NCBI GenBank assembly: GCA_015680685.1
Contig: MNCI01003715.1
Coordinates: 411,790 to 471,789, forward strand
Direction: 5' to 3'
Origin: Gnetum montanum
Lineage: Eukaryota > Streptophyta > Gnetopsida > Gnetales > Gnetaceae
Length of the DNA stretch: 60,000 nucleotides
The notes beneath the pieces were generated by a model. That model saw only the letters and a list, made by a program, of their open reading frames with translations, had not been told where the DNA came from and ran no database searches. The position numbers and the translations under genes are program-made. How positions within the stretch are numbered: position 1 is the first letter of the stretch; every line of letters begins with the position of its first letter. This document shows positions 42,051 to 54,044 of the stretch, piece by piece.

Positions 42051-43460
42051 AGTAGGTTATTTATTGAATTCAAAAGAAACTCGAAAAATGAAAAACTAAA
42101 CCTGTCATACTTGTGGGTAAATACCTTGTTTGTAAGTCCATATGCATGTCCACCCATGTGTATTACTCTTCATGTTGGGCCCCCTCCCAGGCTGCCTACC
42201 AGAAGCTTGAACGGTTATTCCATGACTTTATGTGATCCTCCAACGATTCTCAAAAAGGATTTCATTGTGTTGCTTAGAATATTGTTACTCTCCCCAAGAA
42301 TAAGGGTGGCTTAGGTCTTTTGAACTCCTATAAGCAAGGAATTACCCTAGTTGCAAAGTGGTTGGTACAACATTTAGATGCCTCAAATATTACAGGGACC
42401 CTCCTCCAATTAAGGCTTCATCAAGCATTTCCTAAAAACAAGCCCTTCTGGAAAGGCATCCATTTCGTCAATTGGATCCTTTACCCCCTCACTATCATTC
42501 TTCCAGGTTCTCATGTTTTCAAAAGCATCTGGAGGGCCTGGAAAATTCTACACACTCACATTAACTGGACTAATGTTAAGATCAACCCTACTATCCTCTC
42601 TAGAGTGTGTCCGTGGTGGTTACCTTTGTTGCCCGCTCCCCTTGCTATCACAAATGCTAAGGTGGCTACCTCGTGGTATCAAAAGGGTGTCATTTCCTTG
42701 AATTATCTTAGGCTGCCTAATCGTTGGATTTCAGGAGTTGAGTTTAACACTTTGTATGGGGAGTCAGCTACAATGAACCATTACCTAGTTTAGATTTACT
42801 CTTTTCTTCACGATCACTGGCAACTTGATGTTACATTGCAAAGCCTTTTTCATGGCCTTCAATGGCTTAATGGGCTTAAAATCTTGCCCTACCGTCCATC
42901 TGTCCCCTTTCATCTCATGCATGACCTATTTGAAGTCATTCAACATTGCAATAAGTACTAGTACAAACAAGAGTCAGAAACATTTTAGATCCCTCTCTTC
43001 CAACATATTTGGAAACTTTCGACTCTCCCCAAAATTAAGTAGTTCCTCTGGTGTCTCCTCCACCATGGTCTATCTATTGGAAAATGGTTAGAATATCTGG
43101 GGATTCCCAATCCCAATTGCCCTCTTTGTGGTCGACAAGATGACTTTTTCCATGTATTTTGACATTTTCCCTTTTCTCAACATGTGTGGAAATGGGCTTC
43201 CAAAGCTTTTCCATCATACAAGCTATCTCAAGAGGATGCCATATTCGGATTCTTGAACATTACTTATGTTAATCTTAATTTTCTGTGTAAAGTTATCAAG
43301 CCTACTATTTTATATTATATTTAGAAGCGAAGATGCAATGTTCTATTTCAAAAGACAGATTATTCTAATAATTTTTTGCTCACTAGGTTAGAGAAGTTGC
43401 AGATCTTTCGCCTCACCCATTTTCAACTCACATCTCAAGCATCCAAGTTCAATTTGGATA
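42051..43460 (+). pseudogene. LINE ORF2 C-terminus with zf-RVT zinc finger
   Basis: The long connection region (42320-42793: VAKWLVQHLDASNITGTLLQ, FWKGIHFVNWIL) is followed by a zinc-finger RVT motif, NCPLCGRQDDFFHVF, then HFPFSQHVWKWA, near 43105-43195. Cys and His spacing fits the family. Confidence 0.75.
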
Positions 43461-43822
43461 GTCATTAATTGGTTCATCTCTTGCAGCTATGGGAAAGACC
43501 TGTGTGTTCCAATTACACTTAGCATCAGTAATTTCTGCAAGGAAGCTTTTCCTTTTCATTATGTGAAGTCACCATTGGAACTCTCTATCCTTAATTGAAA
43601 GCTCTTTGCCTCATCTAATTCTATGTCATTCTACTTTGTAACAAGCTAGTATGCGTGGACATTTCGTTGTGCCCCAATGTGGGTTTCCTCCCTTAATACT
43701 CATATATTTATAAGGCGTTTCCTAAGTTTCATTCACAATGCTCTCGGTTTTCCCTTCCCCTTAACCCTATGACTTATTCAAGTTGTTGTAATNTATTTAT
43801 ACAAATTTATAACATAATGTTA

Positions 43823-44430
43823 TCTAATTAAAACATAGGTACACCCCAACATTTATAGAAGTTTATAACTCAATGCTACATAGTATAATTGAACCTATGA
43901 CTTGGGGTTATTAGATCAAGACCCATACCACTAAGCCACCACCTCATTATCAATTATTAATATTAATAGAAATTTCTACTAATGTATCATTCTCTCTTAT
44001 CAATTTTAAGGATTTGCACAATTTCCAAAACTCACTCAAAGTCCAAATTTTAAACTATGAGCTTTAATCAAGCTATTAATTAAATATAAGACACTAAACT
44101 AGTAAATCTAAAGAATTAGCTCTAAATTATTCTAAATAGAATTTTTTTCCTTTTACATTTGAGCATAATCTTGCTAATACTACTCATTTAACTAACCTGT
44201 GAATGTGCTTGGGACTACTTTACATCTCCTCTTCTAAGATATTCCAAGTCTTAATCATAGTGTTTCCTAAAAGTTCTAACCTTGTTCTCTTCTACTTCCA
44301 AAGACTATTTTAATAAACTTGGGATATTATGTTTTTATGGGGTTTTAAGTAATAAATTGACAAACATTAGCTTCTAGGGAAAGTAGATCAAACTCTAAAA
44401 GTAATATGGGATTTGATGTTTAAACCTTTA
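43823..44430. other. AT-rich spacer between LINE and LTR E
   Basis: No coding signal. Contains a second AAACATAGGTACACCC-type word (43832) also found before the LINE (39634). The last five bases are CTTTA, the target duplication of LTR E. Confidence 0.5.
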
Positions 44431-44715
44431 TGATGAAGTCAAATTTTTGGTCAAAGTGACATGGTAGTAATGAAATTGTATCAATGATGTCGATTTCCTT
44501 GATGTGTCATCGTTGATACAGATGTGTGCAACCCTATAAATATAACACTTGGGTGCACGATTTGCAAACTTTCCATTCCATACTTTATTGAAACTCTTGC
44601 ATTTTGGTTACGTAGTTTTAACAATACAAGTGAATGCTCACAGTGTGATGTCTAGTGATTGAACGAAGTCTTTATTCGAACAGATTGTACTTAGGCATAG
44701 TTTGTGAACAGAAAT
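44431..44715 (+). mobile_element. Solo LTR E, left part
   Basis: Starts TGATGAAGTC after CTTTA. TATA box at 44535-44542, followed by ACACTTGGGTGCACGA, as in F (56836). Interrupted at 44715 by element A; it resumes at 54979. With the right half it makes a complete ~880-bp LTR. Confidence 0.85.
44535..44542 (+). promoter_or_regulatory. TATA box in LTR E
   Basis: TATAAATA within ACCCTATAAATATAACAC. Confidence 0.55.
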
Positions 44716-44724
44716 TGATGAGAG

Positions 44725-44980
44725 CAGTTACTCTAATTATTAGAGTGGTTACTCTAGCAATTACTCTAGTGGTTACTCTAGCAGTTACTTTAATTATTAG
44801 AGTGATTACTCTAGTAGTCACTCTAGTAGTTACTCTAATTATTAGAGTGGTTACTCTGGCAGTTACTCTATTGGTTACTCTAGTAGTTATTCTAATTATT
44901 AGAGTGGTTACTTTAGTTGTTACTTTAGCAGTTATTCTAATTATTAGAGCAGTTACTCTAATTATTAGAGTAGTTGCTCC
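44725..44980 (+). repeat. U3 minisatellite with palindromic units
   Basis: Twelve-base submonomers GTTACTCTAGYA alternate with ACTCTAATTATTAGAGT, an 8-bp inverted repeat around one base. Six palindromic units here, eight in the 3' LTR (54055-54350). Confidence 0.85.
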
Positions 44981-44986
44981 CAAGTC

Positions 44987-44994
44987 TATAAATA
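44987..44994 (+). promoter_or_regulatory. TATA box in 5' LTR of element A
   Basis: TATAAATA before CAGTGCCCAAGTGCAC. The 3' LTR has TACAAATA here. Confidence 0.6.
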
Positions 44995-45747
44995 CAGTGC
45001 CCAAGTGCACAATTGGGAGGAAATCTTTAAGCAGTCGAGTAGCGAAACTCTTGTAGTCTGTTTGAAAGTTAGAGTATTTTCCAAGTGCCCGCAGCAGGAG
45101 GTCTAAGTGTGGATGGATCTTTATTCGAACATTGTGTACCTGAGCATACCTTGTGTACGGAAATAAAGACGAGCTCTTTGATTTATCCTTGTAGCACTTG
45201 AGATTTGTTTTCTTACACATTTCTTTTATTTTATTTTCTTATGCATTTATTTTATTTTATGCACCTTACATTTCTATTATTAGCACAGTAATTCATTTTG
45301 ATCAATTAAGAAAATCGTTAAATTACACAAGCATGAGCACTTCGAGCATACGTGTAATGCTTAGTAACCCAGTAACGATTAGCGTTTGGTAATCCCAACA
45401 GTGTTACACTGGTTCAGGATGTGTACAACAAGTGGGAATGGATGTTGGTGTTAGGATTAGTTAGAACTTAGTTAATGAGTAGTTAAGTTAAATTAGTCAC
45501 TTAGTTACCTCTCTCCTTCCCTACTAGCACAAGACATAAAAACATAAAAGATATAAAAATCATATGCCTCAAGTTTACTTAACCATACAATCGTGACATA
45601 CATGTAAGCTTGGGAAGACAACGATCAACCAACCCATCCTTGTTCCACAAGGGCGCATAAGCACTTAGTCCTTGGAATTTGACCAGATCATGCGTGAAAC
45701 ACTCGTATTCATATAGTTGAGCGTAGGGGTACCTAGCCGCTCACCAT

Positions 45748-45768
45748 TGGCTTCATTGCCAGGGACTT
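45748..45768 (+). other. Primer binding site of element A
   Basis: TGGCTTCATTGCCAGGGAC one base after the LTR end; resembles the TGGCGCCGTTGCCGGGGA-type site known from Athila elements, with several changes. Confidence 0.75.
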
Positions 45769-45882
45769 AGTTGTTTGTGCGCTAACGATAACATAGGAAA
45801 TCATTCACATTATTGGAATGAACCCTTAAGGTTGGTTGAGAAAATAATAAACAAGAATACATTACACATTGAATAGAAAATT

Positions 45883-47817
45883 ATGTCTCCTTCTTCATAT
45901 GAAAGCACCTCACTACCTAGGTCTGAAACAGAAAACAATCGATGGCGTAATACACATGACATTGATCCACCAGTCCCTCAACAAGTTTGAGTGGTATATA
46001 TTCATCCCAATGAGTATATACCAGACTTTACCTTTATCCTCCATCAAGATAAACAACTACGTTGATGAGCCTTAGAGGATAACATAGTGTTACCTTCCGA
46101 TCATTCAGTCCCAAGCATGCTTCTTCGTTCTCTCACATGAATTGGCATCCCGCACTTACATGCAGAATACGTTGTGCAAGACCACAACTCAAGAGAATAC
46201 CATTCCATGAATGCACAATGTCAAAGGAACTTGCAACAAGAGAGACATCATAAGTCTTTGAAGGGTAAGTGGTCCCAGGATGTCCCACATGTCTTAAGCG
46301 AAAATGAGGGTGGTGAACCTACCTTAGGTAGTCACCCACACAACCATGTTCCTCCCCTTGACTTTGACCAAGGGGTTGTGTATCAGAACCTTCATTCCAC
46401 TATTCATAACCCAAGTTTTGATACCCATGGACACATGATAAAGGTGGACATTCTAATAGCAATCGCAATCAAGGCCATGACCGCTAAAGAGAAGGTAGAA
46501 GACACCGTCATGGTGAAGGTTCTCCTTCTTCTTCACCTTCATCATCTCCTTCATCCTCTCCTTCAATATTTGGATGCAGTCATAAAGAAAAAGACCATGG
46601 GGATGAAGGTAGGCAAAGTGGAAGTCATAGGCGAAACAGCCAGGAAAGGGGACTAGGGCACTCTAGAGAGTCATGACATAGAAGAAGGGAGAGTAGGGAA
46701 CAACTTAGGCATCATAGATGCCATGGACGAGATGATCATGATGAACCCCTACTCACTACTCGAAGTATGTTAGACATAATTGAGGTTGTTAAAATTCCAA
46801 CAAGGCACCAAAAAGATAGTAGGATCAAGAGATTAGATATGAACAATATCTCACAATTTGGAGGATACAACCCTGATCCTCAAAATCACTTACAAGCATT
46901 CCATGATGCATGTTCCGTACAAAACATATAGAAGAATGGCAAAACGTTAAGTTGTTCCTGTAGACACTAGTTAAAGAAGTGAAAAGCTAATACCAGTCCT
47001 TAGAACCAGAATCCATTTGTAGGTGGAGTACCATGTTAGAATTTTTCAACGATAAGTACCAAACGTACTCCCAAGTGTCCAACCTGCGAAAGCAAATCCA
47101 AGGCTAGAAACAAGGAGGACATGAACCCTTGGATGCTACCATGGGCTGATACTATGCACTATTACATCGTTGTCCTAGCCATGGTTATTCACAAAGGGAT
47201 CAACTACATCATCTTGTAGATGGGCTTAGGCATGAAATGAGAAGAACCCTTGGGACTTATGCCCAAGGAAGACTATCCGAACTTAGGTCCCATCAAATTT
47301 AAAGACTATTGGAGAAAGTTGCTAAGGAAGAAGGTGAGCTATAGAAGAGAGAAAGTGTGGAAGAGTATAATAGATCCTTCCCTCCAGAAAAGGGTAGTAA
47401 GATTTTGTGAGGATGACGAAGAGTCACCAATTGAAGGGATGGTGAATAGGAAAACTTTTCCTATCCAAAAGTTGACATCAAAAGTATCGGTAAAGGTAGA
47501 CCAAATGTGGGATTCATTAGACAATAGATTTCAATTTGTTCTTAAAATAGTAGAAGAGTCTAGACAGCAAGGTAGTGATCGTGAAAAAAGAAAAAAGAGA
47601 GAAGTTGAACATGCATGTAGCAAGGGTAAGGGCAAAGTTGCCATCATTGAAGAGGTTGTGGAGTTGGAAACAGACAATGATAGTGGATGTGAAATATTTC
47701 AATATGACCATCCTAAGGGATGTTGCCTTGTAATCTCACATCTACAAGAGTCTGGGATGTATGCACTCAACCCACGATTAAACAAAAGGCAAATACCCCA
47801 AAGGTTACCTTATCCTT
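45883..47817 (+). pseudogene. Element A gag
   Basis: Starts MSPSSYESTSLPRSETENNR, collinear with C. Capsid core around 46830-47250 (MNNISQFGGYNPDPQNHLQA, FFNDKYQTYSQVSNLRKQIQ, YYALLHRCPSHGYSQRDQLH-like). From 47250 the frame is open: a Lys/Arg-rich region (SDREKRKKREVEHACSKGKG), then knuckle-like CEIFQYDHPKGCCLVI, ending at 47817. Stops and frameshifts in the first 1.3 kb. Confidence 0.82.
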
Positions 47818-48420
47818 AAGGTAACCCAAGGCAGTTCCACCAACCCTTAACATATTATCCCAGTGGAACTCCACCACAATCGACTAAGCAATATCAATAG
47901 TGGTAGCACCCACAATCATGGGGAATGCCACCACCAAGGCAATAATATCCTTACTGGCAACCTGGCCCATATGGATATTATGTGTAGTAGCCAATCTCCC
48001 CACGTGACTCTACTGGTCATGTCAATCCTCAACCTCACTACTAAGCCCACGAGTATTATGGGACTCCCTCTTCTAGAGGTGATATTTTGCAAGAATATCA
48101 TCCTTCTCATTCGACTGCATCTCTTTCACCAATAACTCCACTACCACCTACTCCCGCGATGCAAGGTGAAATCCCTACCGAGCCACAGCAACGTAATGCC
48201 ATAAGGGTTGTTAACTCTCAACCTACTATTAGTTCCAACAACCACATGAAGAAAAGACCTTTCTTTAGAACCAACAGTCCAACCAAGCCCTTGCAATCAC
48301 AAGTGGCTGATTCCTTAGATGCCTCAGTATCAATCAAAACTTTGGAGCTCTCTTCAACCCAATCACCACACTCAATGCATACGATCATGCTAACACATGT
48401 CATCACCGATTGAATCAAAG
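47818..48420 (+). pseudogene. Gag-protease linker of element A (Pro/Gln-rich)
   Basis: Low-complexity frame(s) with Pro, Gln, His and Ser (STASLSPITPLPPTPAMQGE). Equivalent linkers occur in C (30319-30056) and F (59300-59900). Broken by frameshifts; no domain recognised. Confidence 0.6.
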
Positions 48421-48429
48421 ATGGCTACC

Positions 48430-48980
48430 TTCCTAGGAAATTCTCTAATTTTGGGAGTCCTTTGATATACTTACAAATTGCTGGAAATGTGCCGTGCAAG
48501 GCTCTTTTGGATTTAGGTTCCGGTGTCAACTTGATTTCTCAAAAAATGTACAAGGCCTAGAACCTGCCTCCATTGAAAAAGAGCAACATCCATCTAGAGT
48601 TGGTCGACCACTCCATCACTATCCCATTGGGACTAGTGGAAGACATTGCTACCACTGTTTGTGAGTGGTCGTACCTAGCTGACTTCCTAGTGATTCAAGT
48701 AAACAATGGTAAGGGGGACTTCCCAATCATAATGGGAAGAGCATGGCTAAGCACAGTTGACGCGCACCTAGGAATCCATGATCTTTCCCTCAAAATATCA
48801 AAGGAAAACACATTTGGAAAGATCAAGAAGAAAAAAGTTCCATGCAATGCATACAATGACACAAGGTGTAATTACATGCAGAGGTCATGGTTTGTGCAAA
48901 GTTTAGCATTTCCTGCATGCAATCAATGTGTACAAGTGATTAATATACAAAGATGCCTGTATGTAGCAGCCACACAATAG
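48430..48980 (+). pseudogene. Element A aspartic protease
   Basis: Active site LLDLGSGVNLIS near 48510, then ITIPLGLVEDIATTVCEWSY, and PIIMGRAWLSTVDAHLGIHD near 48725-48785. The catalytic Asp is intact, but D-L-G replaces D-S/T-G. TAG at 48558-48560 interrupts. C has the intact D-S-G version. Confidence 0.85.
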
Positions 48981-49031
48981 GAAGACACCCAGTGGCTAAC
49001 AGCTGATCAAGAAAGTAGTTCACTCATATGC

Positions 49032-50250
49032 ATGGAACCAACTGAGGGTTTGACTTGTGCTTACATTGATAGCATAGACGCATTAGAGCAAGTCCATTGC
49101 CAACTTCCAAGTCTTATTCTTGAAAATATCAATTGGGGGAAGTTGGAAGTCCTTGAGAAATTTAAGCAGGAGCCCCTCAAGCTGAAACCATTACCCACCG
49201 GTATGGAATACGTGTTTCTTAAAAATGGAAAACCGGTAATTATCAATGCTAACCTTACTACTCAATAGAAAGAAGAACTACTAAAGGTAATAAATAAATG
49301 GTTAGAAGCCTTCGCTTGGTCATATCCCGAATTAACTCAAATAGATCCTAGGATATGCCAACATAGAATTTACACTGACCCCTCCAGGAAGCCTCGAAGA
49401 CAAATGCAGAGGCAATTAAACCTTAAGCTGAAGCAAGTAGTTAAGGGAGAAATCAAACAACTTCTCAAGGTTGGGTTCATATACCCCATTACTGATAGCA
49501 AATGGGTTATCCCCTTAGTTATTGTACCTAAAAAGGAAGGCAAATGGAGGGTGTGCATAGATTTCAGGCTACTAAATATGACAACATTCAAAGATCACTT
49601 TCCATTGTCATTTGTCAACCAAGTCTTAGAAACTATTATAGGGCATCGCTATTACAGTTTTCTGGATGGATATAATGGATATAACCAAATAAAAATAGCC
49701 CCAGAAGACCAAGCCAAGAGTACATTCACTAATCCTTGGGGAACGTTTGCATACAAATAGATGTTGTTTGGCTTGTGCAATGCCTCTGCAACATTTCAAC
49801 AACTAGTTCTAAGAATTTTCCAATAGCAAATAAGGAATGGCATGGAGGTCTTTATGGACGACTTCTCCACTTATGGAGCAAACTTTGATTAAGCCTTGGA
49901 TCGGTTGGAGCAAGTGTTAAAAAGATGTGTAGAAACCAATTTAAGGCTCAACTGGCAGAAAAGCCATTTGATGGTCCAAGAAGGTGTAGTACTAGGGCAC
50001 AAAATCTTACACATAGGGATAGAGGTAGACCTCGAAAAAATCAAAATTATCCAATGAATTACCCATCAACTAGAAATTGTTAAATATATTCAATCATTCC
50101 TTGGACATACTGGCTACTATAGGAGATTTATTGAGAACTTTTCAAAGGTTGCCAAACCATTGGTGGAATTAATGAAAAAGGACGTACCTTTTGAGTGGAC
50201 TAGGGAATGCAAATTAGCTTTCCAAACTCTAAAATAGAAGCTAGTAGAAA
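49032..50250 (+). pseudogene. Element A reverse transcriptase
   Basis: KEGKWRVCIDFRLLN, YYSFLDGYNGYNQIKIAPED, PWGTFAYK, then FGLCNASATFQQLVLRIFQ, catalytic VFMDDFSTYGANFD near 49845, NLRLNWQKSHLMVQEGVVLG and GIEVDLEKIKII. Catalytic Asp pair intact. Stops at 49267, 49758, 49825, 49890 and 50056 among others. The order of motifs and spacing are complete. Confidence 0.9.
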
Positions 50251-50655
50251 CACCCATTCTACAAGCTCCTGACTAGTCCAAACCATTCCATATCATGCCT
50301 GACATGTCCAACTATGCTTTAGAAGCCATACTTACACAATTAGATGACCAGAAGCATCCTTATTACATCCACTATGCAAGTAGAAGTATGGCTAGTGCAC
50401 AGCTTAACTACATTACCATAGAGAAAGAATTAATGGTTGTAGTGTTTGCACTAGAAAAGTTTAGACACTATGTATTAGGATATAAAATATATGTACATAC
50501 ATATCATAGTGCAATCTAGTTTCTCATGAATAAGCCAATGGTAAGCCCTCGTATGATACGATGGCTTGTAATCTTACAAGAGTTCAATTTAATGATGATC
50601 GATCGCAAGGGCACTGAGAATGTAGTTGCTAATCATTTATCTCGATTGCGATGAG
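50251..50655 (+). pseudogene. Element A RNase H
   Basis: Ty3-type RH: HIMPDMSNYALEAILTQLDD, HYASRSMASAQLNYITIEKE, LMVVVFALEKFRHYVLGYKI, then after a TAG LMNKPMVSPRMIRWLVILQE and ENVVANHLSRL, where the usual catalytic Asp of VADHLSR is Asn. No second RNase H, which separates this element from the Tat copies. Confidence 0.85.
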
Positions 50656-50720
50656 ACAACAAAGAGGATGAGTATCCAATTTTTGATCATTTCCCTAATG
50701 AATTCCTCTTTGCTATTGTA

Positions 50721-51720
50721 GTGAATAATCAATCACCCACAAAGACAAACTGGTACAGTAGGATTCTTACCTATCTCCTCACCCAACAAACACCACAAAA
50801 TTTAAACCTTAAGAAGAAACAACAATTTCTTCACCAAGCCAGGTACTTTATGGAGATCAATGGGAAACTTTACAAAGTGTGTCCCAATGGCTTGGTTCGA
50901 TGGTGTGTTCCCAATATAGATCAACTACGAGTTCTCCAAGATGCTCATGAGGGTCCTTGTGGGGTCCATTACACTAGGAAACGAATGACCATCAAGATCC
51001 TTCTCATAGGATATTATTGGCCTACATCATTTTGAGATGCCCATTATTTCGTCCAATCTTGTAAGCACTGTCAACATGATGGGGGAATGACTACTAGAAT
51101 GAAGGGTCCGCAACAATGGATTCAACCATTAAAACCCTTTGACATTTGGGGAATTGATTTTATGGGGTCAATTACACCAATGTCCAATGGAAAAGCTTAT
51201 ATTATTGTTGTCGTTGATTACCTAATAAAATGGGCCAGAGTAGCTGCTGTTAAATATTGTACATCATCTATAGTTGCACACTTTGTTCAACAAAAAATCA
51301 TAAACAGGTTTGGTGTGTCACATGTACTCATTTTAGATAATGGTACACACTTCATAGGTGTAAATTTTCAAAAATTAATGCAATGCTTAGGGGTTGAGCA
51401 TAAATTGACTACACCATACCACCCCCAAGCAAATGGTCAAGAAGAAGTCACCAACAAGGAGATTACAAAGATATTGACAAAAACCATTAGCAAGTTTAGG
51501 TGAGACTGGAGCACTAAACTGAACGATGCTCTTTGGGCATACCGCTCCACATGGAAACTCCCTACAGGCTACTCTTCCTATGAGTTAGTGTATGGTAAAT
51601 TTCCAATGCTTCCCATTCGAACTAAGCTTCGTACACTATCCACAGCATGTGGCCTCAACCTTGACCTTGATCTAGCACAGAAACAACGGTTAGTAACCCT
51701 TAACTTACTAGATGAAAACT
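50721..51720 (+). pseudogene. Element A integrase
   Basis: HHCC region (AHEGPCGVHYTRKRMTIKIL, SCKHCQHDG), core with WGIDFMGSI, LILDNGTHFIGV and ANGQEEVTNKEI: D, D and E all intact. ALWAYRSTWKLPTGYSSYEL and VYGKFPMLPI follow. Stops at 51033-51035, 51500-51502 and 51720. C-terminal similarity runs to about 51970. Confidence 0.88.
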
Positions 51721-51974
51721 AATTAGCTGCCCCATGATTTAATGAATTACAAAAGGCCTTTAATAAACAATGTCATGACCTAAGCATTAGGAAAGTTAAA
51801 TATCAACCAGGAGATAAGGTTCTCTACTGGAATCCCACACATGTACCACAATGTACTATATTTCAAGCATTATGGAAAGGACCTTATATTATTTATTTAA
51901 ATTTTCCTTCAAGGGCCATGACAATATACAAACCTGAGAGCCCAGATAAGAAACATTTGTTCAACATGCAACAA

Positions 51975-54044
51975 ACCAAACCCTTCCAGCAGGTTAGGAT
52001 AGCCAATACACATGCTACCTCTCTCGATGGACAATCCTACTCACTATTTCGGATCTCCTACTTCCAACTTAGTCATGGGAAAATGGCCACCTATGCTAAC
52101 CAATCTAGGCCTTTAGTTCTTTTTGAATTTTTGTTTTACACATTTTTTGTTTTACACATTATTTCAACTTTTCTTATTTTTTTTACACCATCATTCATGT
52201 TTTTACTATTTCTTTGTTTGCTTGATTTACTTTTATTTGTTATCTAATAATTTCTCATGATGGTGGATTGAATTATATCATATTGATTGCTAATGTTTGA
52301 TTTTTATCTTTGAATTATGATGCTAACATTAAGGTATGGTTCTTTTGGTAAAACAGGTAATGAGTTCACGTCTTCCACTCATCCGTACAACTCTATGGTC
52401 TTCTTTGGTTTGGAACTGTACAGTCCCCTTTTTCTAAGTAAAATTGCTAATGAATTGGTGGCTGGGTATTTTTTTAAACCAAGGAAAGATTTAAAGGATG
52501 AAAAGGATGTGACTTCAAGAGGATTCGATGCATTGGTGCTGGCCATTCTCTTGGGTGCTTGGATGCTTTTTCTTAGGTTTTTTGCCATTCTAACATTGTT
52601 CAAATATTAGGAAGCTAAGTGAATAAAAATAATTCTTTGCATGGTGTGGTTTGAATGCATAAACATCAAAAAAAAGAAAAAAAGAAAAAAAGAAAAAAAG
52701 GTGAGAATTCAAAGCACACCCCTTAGACATAATAAAGCAATATGGGCTACAAGCGCTGGTTATGGCACTAAAAAGACATGTTATCCATGCCTGAAGGTTC
52801 CCTCTAACTAAGGCCTTTTCTCTATTCCTACTTCTCCATCTCACTCTCCTTAGGATGGTGGTCACTCTTTGTGGAAGCATTTTTGTTGCCTCAGGAGGAT
52901 GGATTGGCCAAGTGTATTGATGGGAGGCCACTAAATTTGGTTGGTTTGATTTTAGATTTGGGATGAATTCTACTCAGTTATCTTAACCATGAAATACACA
53001 GGGGGCTTTACACAACCTTGTTGTTGGGATTCCATTCCATTCTCTCCTCTCCATATTTGTTCCCATTTTCCACCTCATTGTTGGTCTTATCATTAGTCCA
53101 TTCTAGGTTGATGCATTGTTTTTCTTTAGTGAATTCTTGTGGGTAAGTTTTTAACCCTTGCTTCCAAATGACATTCCTAGAGCCTACAAACTCTTTAGTT
53201 TGTGTGTTTGTTAGGGCATAAAGGGCATGAGCCTACTTTGGGGAGGACCCACTCGCATTTCTTTTTGGTGCAATTGTTAACTTCTTTCCCTTAAACATTT
53301 CCTACAATCAATCATTTCTTATTTCATCCCCATCCATGACATCCATTTTATTGGTGTTGCCATTGATATTTTTCATCTTTCTTGTTCCTCATGTTTTTCC
53401 ATCTTATAGCTACTGAAGGTTCGCTCTTAGTTGTGGGGGCCCTAGCAAAATTTTTTCAATTTTCTTCATTTTACTATTCACCTAACTCCTACACCTTGGG
53501 TAGTCACCTATGATAAATCTCTGAACTAGTTTCTGCCATGACCACAACTCAACCAATGCACTTTATATCAAGGCAAGGTATCAACTGCATTGTGGTTTAT
53601 CTATCCTTGCTCATTTGTGACTGTGTTGTGTGTGCATATGGCAATTATACAAACAATGGACTAGGCTTGGAGGAAGAACTTAGGATGGACCAAAACTAGA
53701 GCATTTAGGAAAGGAGCAACTCTAGTGGTGTGGCTATGGATAAACAACAAAAGGCACAATCTTAGCATTGGCAGCAAAACGCTTCATTTTCTTTCTCTCT
53801 CTTTCTCTACAAGCTACCAAATAAAGGCTTGGATGTCATTTATGTACAAGTGTTCACCACAATGGTTATGAACAGTAATGTTGTAATATGCTTATTTATC
53901 CATTCACTAGGCACGTTGAGTCTGTCATCCCATTCCACCGTCAGTTGTCAGTTAGTCAATAATCCCATACCTTCCCAATATTTTGTACAGAACTTGTTTC
54001 TTTTCTTCTATACTCGAGGACAAGTTTTCATTCAGTTGTGGGGG
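51975..54044 (+). other. Element A 3' non-coding region
   Basis: About 2 kb with no recognised env or other ORF. A KKKRKK-type A/G run lies at 52668-52702. Ends with CTCGAGGACAAG and TTGTGGGGG, the polypurine tract (54036-54044). Confidence 0.65.

Larger units (their letters stand above)
39684..43793 (+). mobile_element. L1-like LINE (non-LTR retrotransposon), degenerate
   Basis: Order endonuclease, reverse transcriptase, zinc finger is that of the plant L1 clade ORF2. Flanked by an imperfect 28-bp direct repeat beginning TTTATACAAGTTTATAACC (39656-39683; 43795-43822, two mismatches), a probable target duplication. ORF1 is absent, consistent with 5' truncation. No poly(A) tail is seen at the 3' end, which reads TTGTAATNTA. 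Confidence 0.82.
44716..45746 (+). mobile_element. 5' LTR of element A
   Basis: 1,031 bp, TGATGAGAGCAG...CCGCTCACCA. U3 is a minisatellite (44725-44980). TATA box TATAAATA at 44987-44994. The ORFs at 44655-45056 (+) and 44672-45220 (-) are repeat translations, not genes. Confidence 0.9.

Noticed and set aside
44655-45220. Long hydrophobic ORFs on both strands (Leu/Ile/Val/Thr-rich), also at 53952-54429, as membrane proteins
   Set aside because: They are translations of the palindromic U3 minisatellite of element A, open in several frames.
52668-52702. A-rich stretch with KKK/RKK translation as a LINE tail or nuclear signal
   Set aside because: It lies within the 3' region of element A, with no LINE sequence nearby; simple repeat.
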